From contig NZ_JAVAIM010000001.1 in assembly GCF_030717945.1 (NCBI RefSeq), positions 1,239,131 through 1,303,130 of the forward strand: 64,000 bases of DNA, read 5' to 3'. Positions within the stretch are counted from its first letter, which is position 1; every line of letters starts with the position of its first letter. Source of the stretch: Qipengyuania profundimaris. Its GTDB lineage: Bacteria > Pseudomonadota > Alphaproteobacteria > Sphingomonadales > Sphingomonadaceae. Shown piece by piece: positions 54,966 to 63,371 of the stretch. The translations under genes and the position numbers were made by a program. The notes beneath the pieces were generated by a model. The model made no database searches. It saw only the letters and a list, made by a program, of their open reading frames with translations, and had not been told where the DNA came from.

Positions 54966-55208
54966 ATGGCCGTGACGATCCTCTTTCTCGGCCCCCTGCG
55001 CGATCTGGCCGGAGAGCAGGCGCTTGAAGTTCAGGCGCCACTCGATTGGTCCGGCCTGCTGGAAGCCGTAGGTCCGCAAGTCGCGGAGCGATTGGCAGAG
55101 CAGCGCGTCAATGTGGCCTGCGCGGGTAAGGTCCTCGCCGACAAGACCCGGTTGGATGCCGAGGATGGCGACGAGGTCGCTCTGCTGCCTCCGGTGAGCG
55201 GTGGCTAG
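54966..55208 (+). CDS. moaD: Molybdopterin synthase small subunit
   Basis: An 80-residue beta-grasp protein ending in the obligatory Gly-Gly (LLPPVSGG) that is converted to a thiocarboxylate to give sulfur to precursor Z. TILFLGPLRDLAGEQ is the typical start. Its last codons overlap moaE by 8 bases. Confidence 0.94.
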   Translation: MAVTILFLGPLRDLAGEQALEVQAPLDWSGLLEAVGPQVAERLAEQRVNVACAGKVLADKTRLDAEDGDEVALLPPVSGG

Positions 55209-55668
55209 GCTCACCATCGACAGGCCGCTCGATGTCCGGCTGCTCGACAAGGGGCTGTCGGTCGGTGAGGCGCTGGCCGCGTTCAATGCCGCCCATGGCG
55301 ACGCGGGCGGTGTCGTGTCGTTTCTCGGCAAGGTCAGGCCCGATGGCGATGTCCGCGCGCTCGAGCTGTCGCATTACGAACCGCTGACCCTGCCAGGGAT
55401 GCGAGAGTTGGCGGAAGCGGCCCGCGAGCGATTCGCGCTCGACGGAGCCTTGGTCTGGCATCGCATCGGCATCATGACGCCAAAAGAGACCATCGTGCTG
55501 GTCGCCTCTGCTGCCCGGCATCGGCGCGACGCCTTTGCCGCTGCCGACTACCTGATGGACCATCTCAAGAGCGCCGCATGGCTGTGGAAGCGCGAAAGAC
55601 GCGCAGACGGCTGGCACTGGATCGAGCCACGCGGGCAAGATCACGAAGATATCGCGCGTTGGGAATAA
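55201..55668 (+). CDS. moaE: Molybdopterin synthase large subunit
   Basis: A 155-residue catalytic subunit of molybdopterin synthase. GGVVSFLGKVRPDGDVRALE, LSHYEPLTLPGM, VWHRIGIMTPKETIVLVASAA and AADYLMDHLKSAAWLWKRE are diagnostic, the last holding the Lys that contacts MoaD. It starts with GTG at 55201 within moaD. Confidence 0.95.
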   Translation: MARLTIDRPLDVRLLDKGLSVGEALAAFNAAHGDAGGVVSFLGKVRPDGDVRALELSHYEPLTLPGMRELAEAARERFALDGALVWHRIGIMTPKETIVLVASAARHRRDAFAAADYLMDHLKSAAWLWKRERRADGWHWIEPRGQDHEDIARWE

Positions 55669-55678
55669 TTTGCGTGGT

Positions 55679-55692
55679 TTGATCTCGATCAA
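55679..55692 (+). promoter_or_regulatory. Perfect FNR/FixK box
   Basis: TTGATCTCGATCAA matches the consensus TTGAT-N4-ATCAA at all ten defined positions. It begins 11 bases after the moaE stop; its centre is about 57 bases before the ATG of the membrane-protein gene at 55743. An FNR-type regulator is encoded 480 bp away, convergent. No strong -10 is visible at the class II distance, so the exact promoter is open. Confidence 0.7.
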
Positions 55693-55742
55693 GGAATCGA
55701 TCTCCGGCTCGGGCCAAAAGGTCTCCAACAAGGAGATCGAAC

Positions 55743-56168
55743 ATGTCCAAGCATCTTACTCGCGACCTCGTTGCCCAGCAGGCCGTCATTGTTCCTGCGC
55801 CGAAATTCCGCCACGAGGTCGATCGTACGTTCGAGCTGCCCAAGGGCCTCTATGCTGCGACCGTGGCGCTCTACCTCGGGTTCCTCGGCGTGATGGCGGC
55901 GGGGCTATCGACGCCCGGCCTCATCATTCCGATGGCCATCTTCACGTTGTTCGTCGTGGCAGGCTTCGGCGTCCCGGCGATCTGGACCAGGCTGGCACCC
56001 GGTACCGCGTCGCGCCCGATGAGCTTCGCCAAGCTGCGCCGCGATGGCATCGCCACGCTGACCGGGCGGCTCACGGCCAAGGATGCAAGCGTTCAGATGT
56101 TGATCCTGCCGGTCATCATCTTCTGCTGGGGCGTGACGACCGTGACGATTGCGGCCCTGGTCCGCTGA
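55743..56168 (+). CDS. Small membrane protein, predicted FNR target
   Basis: A 141-residue protein I do not recognise. Residues 1-32 are soluble (TRDLVAQQAVIVPAPKFRHE), followed by two membrane helices (YAATVALYLGFLGVMAAGLS; LIIPMAIFTLFVVAGFGVPA), a basic cytosolic stretch and a third helix (QMLILPVIIFCWGVTTVTIA). An AAGGAG ribosome site and a perfect FNR box precede it. It faces the FNR gene tail to tail with a 6-bp gap. Expression under low oxygen is inferred; function is unknown. Confidence 0.75.
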   Translation: MSKHLTRDLVAQQAVIVPAPKFRHEVDRTFELPKGLYAATVALYLGFLGVMAAGLSTPGLIIPMAIFTLFVVAGFGVPAIWTRLAPGTASRPMSFAKLRRDGIATLTGRLTAKDASVQMLILPVIIFCWGVTTVTIAALVR

Positions 56169-56174
56169 TCGAAT

Positions 56175-56855
56175 TCAGGTGTTGGGGAGGAGCGCGGGGT
56201 CGAGCAATTCGATCCCGCGTTTTCCGTCGCGTCGGATCGCCCCGGCGCGTTCGAAGCGGGTAAGCGTCCGGCTAACGGTTTCGATGGTCAAGCCCAGCAT
56301 ATCGGCAAGCTCGCTTCGTGAAAGCGGCAGGTCGAAACGCCGCGCCGGATGACAAGGCGAATCGCTCGCCGATCGGGCCAGCGACAGGATCGCGCCCGCG
56401 ACGCGGCGTTCGGCCGAGGCATTCCCAGTCAGCGACAGCAATTCGCGGCTGGCATAGAGATCCTCCTGCGCGCGCCGCAAAAGCGCCGTGCCGAGCCGCG
56501 GGTACCGCTCGATCGCCAGCTCGAAGGCGGGCCCGGAGAACACGCAGACCTCGCTTTCGCCCAGCGCCACGACATCGTGCTGGACGTAGGGTCCGAACAT
56601 CTCGCCGACAAAGCCGCTGGGATGCACGAGCGACAGGATGCGCTCGCGGCCCTCGCTGTCCGTCGAGGTGATCTTCAGGGCGCCGCTAACCAGCGTGGCG
56701 CAGGCTGCATCGCTCAGGCCTGCCGAAAACAGAGTCTCGCCCTTTGCCAGCCTGCGCGTGCGCCCGGCTCTTGCCAGCTCGTCGCGTTCAGCCTCGTCGA
56801 GTACGGCACAGGCTGCGCGATCGCGCACCGGACATGTCGCACAGGCGAGGCTCAT
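56175..56855 (-). CDS. FNR/FnrL-type oxygen-sensing transcription factor
   Basis: A 226-residue Crp/Fnr regulator. Cys5, Cys8 and Cys16 (CATCPVRDRAAC, the C-x2-C-x7-C spacing of alphaproteobacterial FnrL) and Cys104 (SEVCVFSG) are the expected [4Fe-4S] ligands. The effector beta-roll is residues about 25-125, then a dimer helix, and a winged helix with recognition segment GLTIETVSRTLTRF, whose E-x2-S-R contacts TTGAT half-sites. A perfect site lies nearby (55679-55692). It overlaps the lipoprotein gene by four bases. Confidence 0.93.
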   Translation of the reverse strand: MSLACATCPVRDRAACAVLDEAERDELARAGRTRRLAKGETLFSAGLSDAACATLVSGALKITSTDSEGRERILSLVHPSGFVGEMFGPYVQHDVVALGESEVCVFSGPAFELAIERYPRLGTALLRRAQEDLYASRELLSLTGNASAERRVAGAILSLARSASDSPCHPARRFDLPLSRSELADMLGLTIETVSRTLTRFERAGAIRRDGKRGIELLDPALLPNT

Positions 56856-57370
56856 TGAACGCGCGCGCGCAGTCGCTCCAGCGCAGCGTCCTCTTCCGCG
56901 ACCAGCGCGATGACTTGCGAGCGCGCGGCCTCGATCGCTGCCGTGTCGTCCGCCTGCACCGATGCTGCGGCGTACAATATGTCGAGATCGCCCAGCGGCA
57001 CCGAGGCTAGGCTCCTACTCGAATCGAGATCGGCGAGGGCGACCTGTGCGGCGGCCCAGCTATCGCTGCCGATTCCGGCGCCCGAAGCTGCCGCCACCCG
57101 GCGCTCGGCTGTCGGCAGGGCGCTCGTGAAAGCGCGATGGGCTTCGGTCGCCCGGGCGACCAGCGCTGCAAGCTGTTCGGGGAGCGGGCCGCTGAGCGGA
57201 GTCTCCACTGCGGGCACATCGATCGTCTGCGGGGGGCCGACATCGAACTGTCCTTCGGCCCGCTCGATGTCCCGGACGGCAAGCGAGGGGTAATCGCTAT
57301 CCGCAGGAGTCGCGCATCCGGCCAGCAGAAGCGCAGGGCAGGCGGCGAGAGAGAGCTTGCGATACGTCAT
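56852..57370 (-). CDS. Lipoprotein of unknown function upstream of FNR gene
   Basis: A 172-residue protein with a lipoprotein signal (KLSLAACPALLLAGC, Cys as the acylation site), then a helical Ala/Glu-rich body with LAALVARATEAHRAFTSAL and AIEAARSQVIALVAEEDAAL. No domain recognised. The start at 57370 has GGAGAG at good spacing; 57382 is possible. It is coupled to the FNR gene by ATGA, so it would be co-expressed with the oxygen sensor. Confidence 0.75.
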   Translation of the reverse strand: MTYRKLSLAACPALLLAGCATPADSDYPSLAVRDIERAEGQFDVGPPQTIDVPAVETPLSGPLPEQLAALVARATEAHRAFTSALPTAERRVAAASGAGIGSDSWAAAQVALADLDSSRSLASVPLGDLDILYAAASVQADDTAAIEAARSQVIALVAEEDAALERLRARVQ

Positions 57371-57435
57371 CGCGCTCTCCATATCATGCAGGCCGAAAGT
57401 CGCCAGCGAGGATGCAAAAATCGTCGCTCTGGCCG

Positions 57436-57464
57436 TTGACTTGGGCCCGCCATTCGCCTAACGG
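57436..57464 (+). promoter_or_regulatory. Possible rplU-rpmA promoter
   Basis: TTGACT (57436-57441) and TAACGG (57459-57464) are spaced by 17 bases, about 96 bases upstream of rplU, with a GC-rich leader between. The -35 is good and the -10 only moderate. Confidence 0.45.
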
Positions 57465-57559
57465 CACGCTTCTTTCCGGGGCTGCCAATCGGCGGCCTGA
57501 CGGGTGCGCCGTATATTCGCAAGGATGCGGCAAAGCTAATTGATTGAGAGATAACCACC

Positions 57560-58045
57560 ATGTTCGCAGTAGTGCGCACGGGCGGCAAGCAATACCGGGT
57601 TGCCGCCGGAGACAAGATCGCCGTTGAAAAGCTGGCTGGCGAAGCCGGCGATACCATCACGCTGGGCGACGTCCTGCTCGCCGGTGAAGGTGAAAAGCTC
57701 GAAGACGCCGGCAAGGTGACCGTGTCCGCGGAAATCATCGCCCAGGCGAAGAGCGAGAAGGTGATCGTCTTCAAGAAGCGCCGCCGCCACAACTATCGTC
57801 GCAAGAACGGCCATCGCCAGCAGATGACCCTGCTTCGCATCACCGCCGTCGGTGATTCGAAGGCAGAGAAGAAGGCTGCGCCGAAGAAGGAAGCGGCTCC
57901 TAAGGCCGAAGCCAAGACGGACGACGCGCCGAAGGCCGAGACCAAGAAGGCTGCTCCCAAGAAGGGCGCCGTAGAGGAAAAGGCTCCGGCCAAGAAGGCA
58001 GCGCCGAAGAAGGCTGCCGCCAAGAAGACCGAAGACAAGAAGTAA
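57560..58045 (+). CDS. rplU: Ribosomal protein bL21 with Lys/Ala-rich tail
   Basis: A 161-residue protein. Residues 1-103 are a normal bL21: [40 protein letters not shown] and TLLRITAV. The remaining 58 residues are a low-complexity tail of Lys, Ala, Glu and Pro ([20 protein letters not shown]), which E. coli bL21 lacks but many alphaproteobacteria have. It is followed by rpmA after 12 bases, the universal pair. Confidence 0.97.
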   Translation: MFAVVRTGGKQYRVAAGDKIAVEKLAGEAGDTITLGDVLLAGEGEKLEDAGKVTVSAEIIAQAKSEKVIVFKKRRRHNYRRKNGHRQQMTLLRITAVGDSKAEKKAAPKKEAAPKAEAKTDDAPKAETKKAAPKKGAVEEKAPAKKAAPKKAAAKKTEDKK

Positions 58046-58057
58046 GGATTACGGACG

Positions 58058-58327
58058 ATGGCACATAAGAAAGCAGGCGGTTCATCGCGCAACGGTCGCG
58101 ACTCAGCCGGTCGTCGCCTCGGTGTGAAGAAGTTCGGCAGCGAGAACGTCGTCGCCGGCAACATCATCGTGCGCCAGCGCGGCACCAAGTTCTATCCGGG
58201 CACCAATGTCGGCATGGGTAAGGACCACACCCTGTTCGCCCTTACCGACGGTATTGTGCGCTTCCACAAGGGCAAGCTCGACCGCAAATTCGTCTCGGTC
58301 GACATGCTGGCGGAAGCCGCCGAATAA
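58058..58327 (+). CDS. rpmA: Ribosomal protein bL27
   Basis: An 89-residue protein beginning [20 protein letters not shown], the flexible N-terminus that reaches the peptidyl-transferase centre, then [20 protein letters not shown] and [18 protein letters not shown]. No extra cleaved N-terminal sequence as in Firmicutes. A terminator follows at 58394. Confidence 0.98.
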   Translation: MAHKKAGGSSRNGRDSAGRRLGVKKFGSENVVAGNIIVRQRGTKFYPGTNVGMGKDHTLFALTDGIVRFHKGKLDRKFVSVDMLAEAAE

Positions 58328-58393
58328 TCGGACGCTCCGATAACGGGATCGTCCAGACGGGACGGTCCCAGCCGGGATAACCACCGGCAACCG

Positions 58394-58443
58394 AAGAGGG
58401 AGATGGGGCTTTCCTGTTAATTCAGGGGGCCCGTCTCCCTCTT
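58394..58443 (+). terminator. Intrinsic terminator after rplU-rpmA
   Basis: AAGAGGGAGA (58394-58403) pairs perfectly with TCTCCCTCTT (58434-58443), extended by GGG/CCC inside. The downstream T content is modest (TTGTCGTTT). About 65 bases after the rpmA stop. Confidence 0.7.
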
Positions 58444-58544
58444 GTCGTTTCTCCCTCTCAGTCTGGCGAAATATCCTTTCGCCGCCACGCAACTGTCACG
58501 CGTCCGGCCTAGGAGCCCGGAGCGTGGATATGGGGAGAATACCG

Positions 58545-59084
58545 ATGTTCCATGTTACCGAGAGGCTGCTGTTGCGGCCCGCCTGGCCCGAAGATGCAGA
58601 AGCGCTGTTCGGCGGAATCGCCGACGAGGGCGTCGTCCGCAACCTGGCGCGCGCACCTTGGCCCTATCTCCCCGAACACGCCCGCCAGTTCGTCATGCGC
58701 GAACAGGATAGCAAAGTGCCGAGCTTCCTGCTGACGTTGCCCGGTAGTCACGGTTCGACGATTATCGGTGGTGCGGGACTTGGCGAGACGAAGAGCGGCG
58801 TCGAGCTCGGCTATTGGATCGCGCGGCCTTATTGGGGCCAGGGCTTCGCCACCGAAGCGGCTCGCGGCGTGATCGAAGTGGCGAAGTCGCTCGGCTACGA
58901 GCGGCTGGAAGCAGGACATTTCACCGAGAATCCCGCGTCCGGCCGGGTGCTTCGCAAGATCGGTTTCCGCCCTACCGGCAAGGTGGCGCCGCGGCACAGC
59001 TGCGGACGCGGAGAAGAAGCTGATTGCATAATGTACCGCCTCGACCTGTCCGAAGATAAGGTCGCTGCGCCGAAAGCAGCCTGA
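58545..59084 (+). CDS. GNAT family N-acetyltransferase (RimJ-like)
   Basis: A 179-residue GNAT protein of the RimJ/RimL-like group: TERLLLRPAWPEDAEALF, GVELGYWIARPYWGQGFATE (the acetyl-CoA binding Q/R-x2-G-x-G/A segment) and FTENPASGRVLRKIGFRPTG. Substrate unknown. GGGGAGA six bases before the ATG at 58545 decides the start over GTG 58524 and ATG 58530. Confidence 0.88.
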   Translation: MFHVTERLLLRPAWPEDAEALFGGIADEGVVRNLARAPWPYLPEHARQFVMREQDSKVPSFLLTLPGSHGSTIIGGAGLGETKSGVELGYWIARPYWGQGFATEAARGVIEVAKSLGYERLEAGHFTENPASGRVLRKIGFRPTGKVAPRHSCGRGEEADCIMYRLDLSEDKVAAPKAA

Positions 59085-59092
59085 GGCAAACG

Positions 59093-59122
59093 AAAGGCCC
59101 CGCAATTGCTTGCGGGGCCTTT
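59093..59122. terminator. Bidirectional intrinsic terminator
   Basis: A perfect 13-bp stem (AAAGGCCCCGCAA with TTGCGGGGCCTTT) and a TTGC loop sit between the convergent GNAT and metal-hydrolase genes, with A on one side and T on the other so both transcripts can end here. Confidence 0.88.
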
Positions 59123-59142
59123 CCTGTTTCGCTTCGTGAGGC

Positions 59143-60021
59143 TTATTCGGCAGGCATCAGCGCCGCTTCGAATTCGCCCTCGTACTTGCCGATCAGGTGG
59201 CGATCGTCGTGATCCCACGGGTGGAACCCCGGCTTGAAGTAGCTCAGCCACGCGGGGAAGATGCGGCGAACGACGCCCGGCTTCACGGTGAGATACTTGA
59301 AGAGACCCCACTTGGCCTTCCAGCCGGTGATGCCGTCCTGCGCCAGCAGTTCCAGCGTGTCGGTCCAGCGGTTGCGGAAGAAGTTGAAGCTGACGATCAG
59401 CATCATCAGGCTGCGCAGCTTCCAGCGGCGGAACGGCGTCCAGTCCCGGGTGGCGTGGTTCCAGGTGTCGAAGGCGACGCCCTTGTGCTCGATCTCCTCG
59501 ACCGAATGCCATTCCCACATCGCGCGCACTTCGGGATCGGCATCCTTGAAGTGCTGCGGATTGGCGAGGAATTCCTGCGCCATCATCGCGGTGTAATGCT
59601 CCAGCGCCATGGTCGCGGCGAGGTTGACGATGACCGGGCGATCCTTCGTCAGCGCGAGCATCTCGCCAACGCGCTTGTCGATCGCCTTGATGTCGTAACC
59701 GTGGTCTTCGGCAAGTCGGTTGAACGCGATGTGTTCGCGCGTGTGGTTGATTTCCTGCTTCACGAAAGCACGGATCTCTTCGGCCAGCTTCGGATCGGCA
59801 CCATCGCGATGCGCCTTCACGGCTTCGATGAAGAAGGCCTCGCCACGCGGGAAGGTGGCCGACAGGGCGTTGTGCCATGCCGTACCGAACGCATCGCCCG
59901 CCCACCAACGGCGCGGCATGGTGTCGCGATTGAAACGCTCGTCGCGCACGGTGAGGGTGAGATCTTCCGGCGTCGGGGCGGAAGTACGGTTATCGGTATC
60001 GATGGTGACAGGGGCGTTCAT
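59143..60021 (-). CDS. Ferritin-like metal-dependent hydrolase family protein (PF10118 type)
   Basis: A 292-residue all-helical protein of the family named predicted metal-dependent hydrolase. Conserved acidic/His positions typical of a di-iron four-helix bundle are EAFFIEAVKAH, FVKQEINHTREHIAFNRL, MALEHYTAMMAQEFL and HSVEEIEHKGVAFDTWNHA. The reaction is unknown; relatives occur with lipid and steroid genes. It diverges from a TetR regulator, with a large inverted repeat 20 bp upstream of its start, so strict repression is likely. Confidence 0.87.
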   Translation of the reverse strand: MNAPVTIDTDNRTSAPTPEDLTLTVRDERFNRDTMPRRWWAGDAFGTAWHNALSATFPRGEAFFIEAVKAHRDGADPKLAEEIRAFVKQEINHTREHIAFNRLAEDHGYDIKAIDKRVGEMLALTKDRPVIVNLAATMALEHYTAMMAQEFLANPQHFKDADPEVRAMWEWHSVEEIEHKGVAFDTWNHATRDWTPFRRWKLRSLMMLIVSFNFFRNRWTDTLELLAQDGITGWKAKWGLFKYLTVKPGVVRRIFPAWLSYFKPGFHPWDHDDRHLIGKYEGEFEAALMPAE

Positions 60022-60041
60022 GGGAAGGCTCCAAGGTTAAC

Positions 60042-60080
60042 TGACATCAATGTAAGTAGAGCCTGCTTACATTGATGTCA
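60042..60080. promoter_or_regulatory. Twin TetR-type operator between the metal hydrolase and its regulator
   Basis: A perfect 15-bp inverted repeat, TGACATCAATGTAAG (60042-60056) and CTTACATTGATGTCA (60066-60080), separated by nine bases. Each arm is itself a small palindrome (ACAT-N2-ATGT at 60044-60053 and 60069-60078), so the element reads as two operator copies 25 bp apart. It lies 20 bp from the leftward start and 57 bp from the TetR start, where it would control both. Confidence 0.8.
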
Positions 60081-60136
60081 ATAACGATGGGTAAACGGCT
60101 TTGCGTGCTCGCCGCTTTGGGTTAACGCTTCACCGC

Positions 60137-60736
60137 ATGGCCACGCGCAAGAGACTTTCCCCCGAAGAATCCCGCCTCGCTGCACTCGAAGCGGCAAGGG
60201 CGTTGCTGATCGAAGCGGGCCCTCAAGCGGTAACGCTCAAGGCCGTCGCCGCGCGGATCGCGCGCACGCATGCGAACCTGCTGCATCACTTCGGCTCGGC
60301 GGCGGGACTGCAAAAGGCGCTTGCGGGGCATCTGGCCGGAACGGTGTGCGACACGATCATCGATGCGGTGCGCGCCAGCCGAGCGGGGCTAGGATCTCCG
60401 CGCGAAGTGGTCGATCTTGCCTTCGATGCTTTCGACAAGGAAGGGGCGGGGGCGCTTGCCAGCTGGATGATCCTCACCGGCAACGAGGATGCGCTGACGC
60501 CCATCGTCGAGACGATCCACAACCTCGTCGACGAGATCGCGCCGGAGGAGGCCGAGCACGGCGGTGACCCGATGCAGGTTCATGAAGAAACACTGGCGCT
60601 GGTCCTGATGGCGATGGGCGATGCGCTGATCGGCAGTGCGCTTTCGCGCTCGCTCGGCTTGCCGGAGACCGCCGCGCGCGACCGGGCGGAGCGGATGCTG
60701 GTCAATTCGATCGGGGCGCTCAATCTGCCGGAGTAA
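60137..60736 (+). CDS. TetR family transcriptional regulator
   Basis: A 199-residue regulator: N-terminal helix-turn-helix (VTLKAVAARIARTHANLLHH, recognition helix THANLLHHFG) and an all-helical ligand-binding core (FDAFDKEGAGALASWMILTG, LALVLMAMGDALIGSALSR). The ATG at 60137 gives the usual N-terminus; an upstream extension begins at 60101. It most likely binds the twin operator at 60042-60080 and represses itself and the metal-hydrolase gene. The ligand, by analogy with the hydrophobic pocket, may be an acyl or aromatic compound. Confidence 0.9.
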   Translation: MATRKRLSPEESRLAALEAARALLIEAGPQAVTLKAVAARIARTHANLLHHFGSAAGLQKALAGHLAGTVCDTIIDAVRASRAGLGSPREVVDLAFDAFDKEGAGALASWMILTGNEDALTPIVETIHNLVDEIAPEEAEHGGDPMQVHEETLALVLMAMGDALIGSALSRSLGLPETAARDRAERMLVNSIGALNLPE

Positions 60737-61460
60737 GCCCCGGCTTCATCCATTCCGGCGCGCGATCTGTGTCGATCGCTTCGAGCCGCAGGTGATCGAT
60801 GGCAAGGTCGAGGTCTTCATGGGCCATTTTGCGCCGCTTTTCCTCCGATGACTCCAGGGGCACCACGACCAGGCGGCGATTGACCTTGCTGCGCCAATTC
60901 ATCCGGGCAGTGTTTTCCTGCCCGACATAGCAGCCCTTGTTGAAACTCACTCCGTGCAGCTCCACCGCATTGGTCTCGAGCCAGAGGATGTCGCCCAGTT
61001 CCGCGCGTCCTTCGGGAACACCAAGCGACAGCCGGTGCGCGCGCCACGCGTCGTCGGCTGCTTCGTCGTCATCGTCGACAGGCGAAAGCCAGCGCTGGCC
61101 GAGCGCACCAAGCCGGGGATCGGCCGCTCCGCCGTCGCCCATCTCGCGCTGCCAATGCACACCGACCGCAGGATCGACTTCGATGTCGATCGCACGGCGC
61201 AGGCGGTAGAGCGACAGGCGTTTCGCAAGCTCCTCCGCCGCATCGTCCTCGCAATCGATCAGCAGTTCGCCTTTCGAGCCCGGCCAGACGAGGAAATCGA
61301 ACATCGTCTTGCCCTGCGGCGTCAGCAAGCCCGCATAAACCGGCAGCCGGCCTGCCACATCGTTGGTGACTAGGCCTTGCAGGAAGCCGACCACATCCTC
61401 TTCGGCATTGCGGGGCGAAAGGCGGATCACTGCCCGCTCGAACAATCGTGTCGCAGTCAT
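60720..61460 (-). CDS. ygfZ: YgfZ/CAF17-type iron-sulfur assembly protein
   Basis: A 246-residue folate-binding protein related to the T-protein of glycine cleavage. The signature KGCYVGQENTARMNWR contains the essential Cys, and GLVTNDVAGRLPVYAGLLTP is the folate-side motif. It supports assembly and repair of certain [4Fe-4S] enzymes. The gene ends inside the convergent TetR gene (17-bp overlap). Confidence 0.93.
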   Translation of the reverse strand: MTATRLFERAVIRLSPRNAEEDVVGFLQGLVTNDVAGRLPVYAGLLTPQGKTMFDFLVWPGSKGELLIDCEDDAAEELAKRLSLYRLRRAIDIEVDPAVGVHWQREMGDGGAADPRLGALGQRWLSPVDDDDEAADDAWRAHRLSLGVPEGRAELGDILWLETNAVELHGVSFNKGCYVGQENTARMNWRSKVNRRLVVVPLESSEEKRRKMAHEDLDLAIDHLRLEAIDTDRAPEWMKPGLTPAD

Positions 61461-61498
61461 GGGTGACAGATAGGACGCGACCGCCCATAGGCAAAGCC

Positions 61499-62323
61499 AT
61501 GTTCAGCGACATCGAGCAATTGGTCTTCTCCGGTGGTGGCATCCGTTGCTTCTGGCATGGCGGTTTCCTGTCCGGATTGGGCGACAAGGCGGCGCTCGCC
61601 CCGCAACGGGTGAGTGGCGCGTCGGGCGGCGCACTGAGCGCCGCTGCGTGGATCGGCGGGCGCGAGCAGGATCTCAAGATGCTGATGAGCGAGGCGTTCC
61701 GCATAAACGATGCGAATTACGACCGCAGGCGCAGCAATTTCACGCCGCACCAGGAAATCTACCGCGCCGTGGTCGAAACCACATTGGACGATGCCGCGAT
61801 CGAGGCAATCGCCGAAGGGCCCGAATACGAAGTTTCGCTGTCATGCCCGCCCAAACATGTCTCGGCCCGCATGAGCGCGGTTTTCTATGGAATCCTCTAC
61901 AAACTCGATCAGGCTATCCGCTCGACCCCGCACCTGATCTTGCCGCGCCGGGCGGGACTGGGCGAACTGTGTGTCGATGCGCGCCAGGCCGCGCGCGACG
62001 GCAAACTCGTCGATCTGATCTGCGCCGCTGCGACCATCCCGCCCGTCTTCGATGTGCCGGAATGGGAGGGAGACCGGGTGCTCGACGGCGGCATGCTCGA
62101 CAAGGCGCCTTTGCCGCAAGACGATCACGGGAAAACGCTCGTGCTGCTCACCAGCATCTACGACAATCTCCCCCAGACCGATCGCTGCACCTACATCCAG
62201 CCGACCCGCGAGGTCGCGGCGGACAAGATCGATTTTTCCGACGCGAGCAAGGTGACCCGCACCTGGGAGCAGGGCGAAGCGGACGCGCGGCAATGGCTGG
62301 CAGACCGCGGGCAGTGCGGCTAA
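61499..62323 (+). CDS. Patatin-like phospholipase
   Basis: A 274-residue Ser-Asp dyad lipase: oxyanion loop [14 protein letters not shown] (residues about 9-22), nucleophile in [13 protein letters not shown] (G-x-S-x-G) and Asp in [13 protein letters not shown]. No signal peptide is visible, so it acts in the cytosol or is secreted otherwise. The start is uncertain: ATG 61499 lacks a strong ribosome site and GTG 61448 is an alternative. It precedes pyrC by 10 bases. Confidence 0.88.
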   Translation: MFSDIEQLVFSGGGIRCFWHGGFLSGLGDKAALAPQRVSGASGGALSAAAWIGGREQDLKMLMSEAFRINDANYDRRRSNFTPHQEIYRAVVETTLDDAAIEAIAEGPEYEVSLSCPPKHVSARMSAVFYGILYKLDQAIRSTPHLILPRRAGLGELCVDARQAARDGKLVDLICAAATIPPVFDVPEWEGDRVLDGGMLDKAPLPQDDHGKTLVLLTSIYDNLPQTDRCTYIQPTREVAADKIDFSDASKVTRTWEQGEADARQWLADRGQCG

Positions 62324-62333
62324 GGCGCGCTCA

Positions 62334-63371
62334 ATGACCCAGACGCTTACTATCCGCCGGCCTGACGACTGGCACCTGCATTTCCGCGACGGCGAAACGA
62401 TGCGCGCCGTGGTGCCGCACACCGCGCGGCAGTTCGCGCGCGCCATTGTCATGCCGAACCTGTCGCCGCCGGTGACCACCAGCGCCCTCGCCGCTGCCTA
62501 TCGCGAGCGAATCGTGGAAGCCGTGCCGGAAGGCGTAGAGTTCACGCCGCTGATGACGGCCTATTTGACCGACGAGAGCAATGCGGGCGATCTTGCGGCT
62601 GGCTTCGCCGATGGCATGCTTACCGCTGCCAAGCTTTACCCGGCGGGCGCTACGACGAACTCCGCGCATGGCGTTAACGATGTCGCCAACATCAGCGGCG
62701 TGCTGGAGCGCATGGCCGAGATCGGCATGCCGCTGTGCGTCCATGGCGAGGTCACCCATGCAGAGATCGACATCTTCGACCGCGAAGCCGTGTTCATCGA
62801 GCGCGTGCTCGAGCCGCTGGTCGCACGCCTGCCCGAACTCAAGGTGATCTTCGAACACATCACTACGAGGCAGGCGGTCGAGTTCGTCGATGCGTCGGGC
62901 CCGAATATCGCGGCGACGATCACGCCGCAGCACCTGCATATCAATCGTAACGACATCCTCGTCGGCGGGATCAGGCCGCACATGTATTGCCTGCCCGTCG
63001 CCAAGCGCGAGGAGCACCGGTTGGCCTTGCGCAAGGCCGCGACCGGCGGTTCTGCAAAGTATTTCCTCGGCACTGACAGCGCGCCGCATCATCGCCAAGA
63101 TAAGGAGAGCGATTGCGGCTGCGCGGGCATTTTCAACGCGCCACACGCGCTTGAGAGCTACGTTACGGTGTTCGACGAGGAGGGCCAGCTCGACCGCTTC
63201 GAGGCTTTCGCATCGGAAAACGGACCGCGCTTCTACGGCCTGCCGCTCAACGAAGGCACCGTGACGCTCGAGAAGATCGCACAGGAAGTTCCGGCATCGG
63301 TCGCTGGCGGTGCGGCGGAGATTGTACCCTTTCATGCCGGCGAAACGCTCAGTTGGCGGCTGGCCTCCTAG
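62334..63371 (+). CDS. pyrC: Dihydroorotase, class II (PyrC)
   Basis: A 345-residue zinc amidohydrolase that closes carbamoyl-aspartate to dihydroorotate. [19 protein letters not shown] gives the His-x-His pair (14, 16), [15 protein letters not shown] the carboxylated Lys, LCVHGEVTH and [14 protein letters not shown] further His, and LGTDSAPHH the catalytic Asp. It is the homodimeric E. coli-like class, not the PyrB-associated type. The 3' end overlaps rarD by 23 bases. Confidence 0.97.
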   Translation: MTQTLTIRRPDDWHLHFRDGETMRAVVPHTARQFARAIVMPNLSPPVTTSALAAAYRERIVEAVPEGVEFTPLMTAYLTDESNAGDLAAGFADGMLTAAKLYPAGATTNSAHGVNDVANISGVLERMAEIGMPLCVHGEVTHAEIDIFDREAVFIERVLEPLVARLPELKVIFEHITTRQAVEFVDASGPNIAATITPQHLHINRNDILVGGIRPHMYCLPVAKREEHRLALRKAATGGSAKYFLGTDSAPHHRQDKESDCGCAGIFNAPHALESYVTVFDEEGQLDRFEAFASENGPRFYGLPLNEGTVTLEKIAQEVPASVAGGAAEIVPFHAGETLSWRLAS

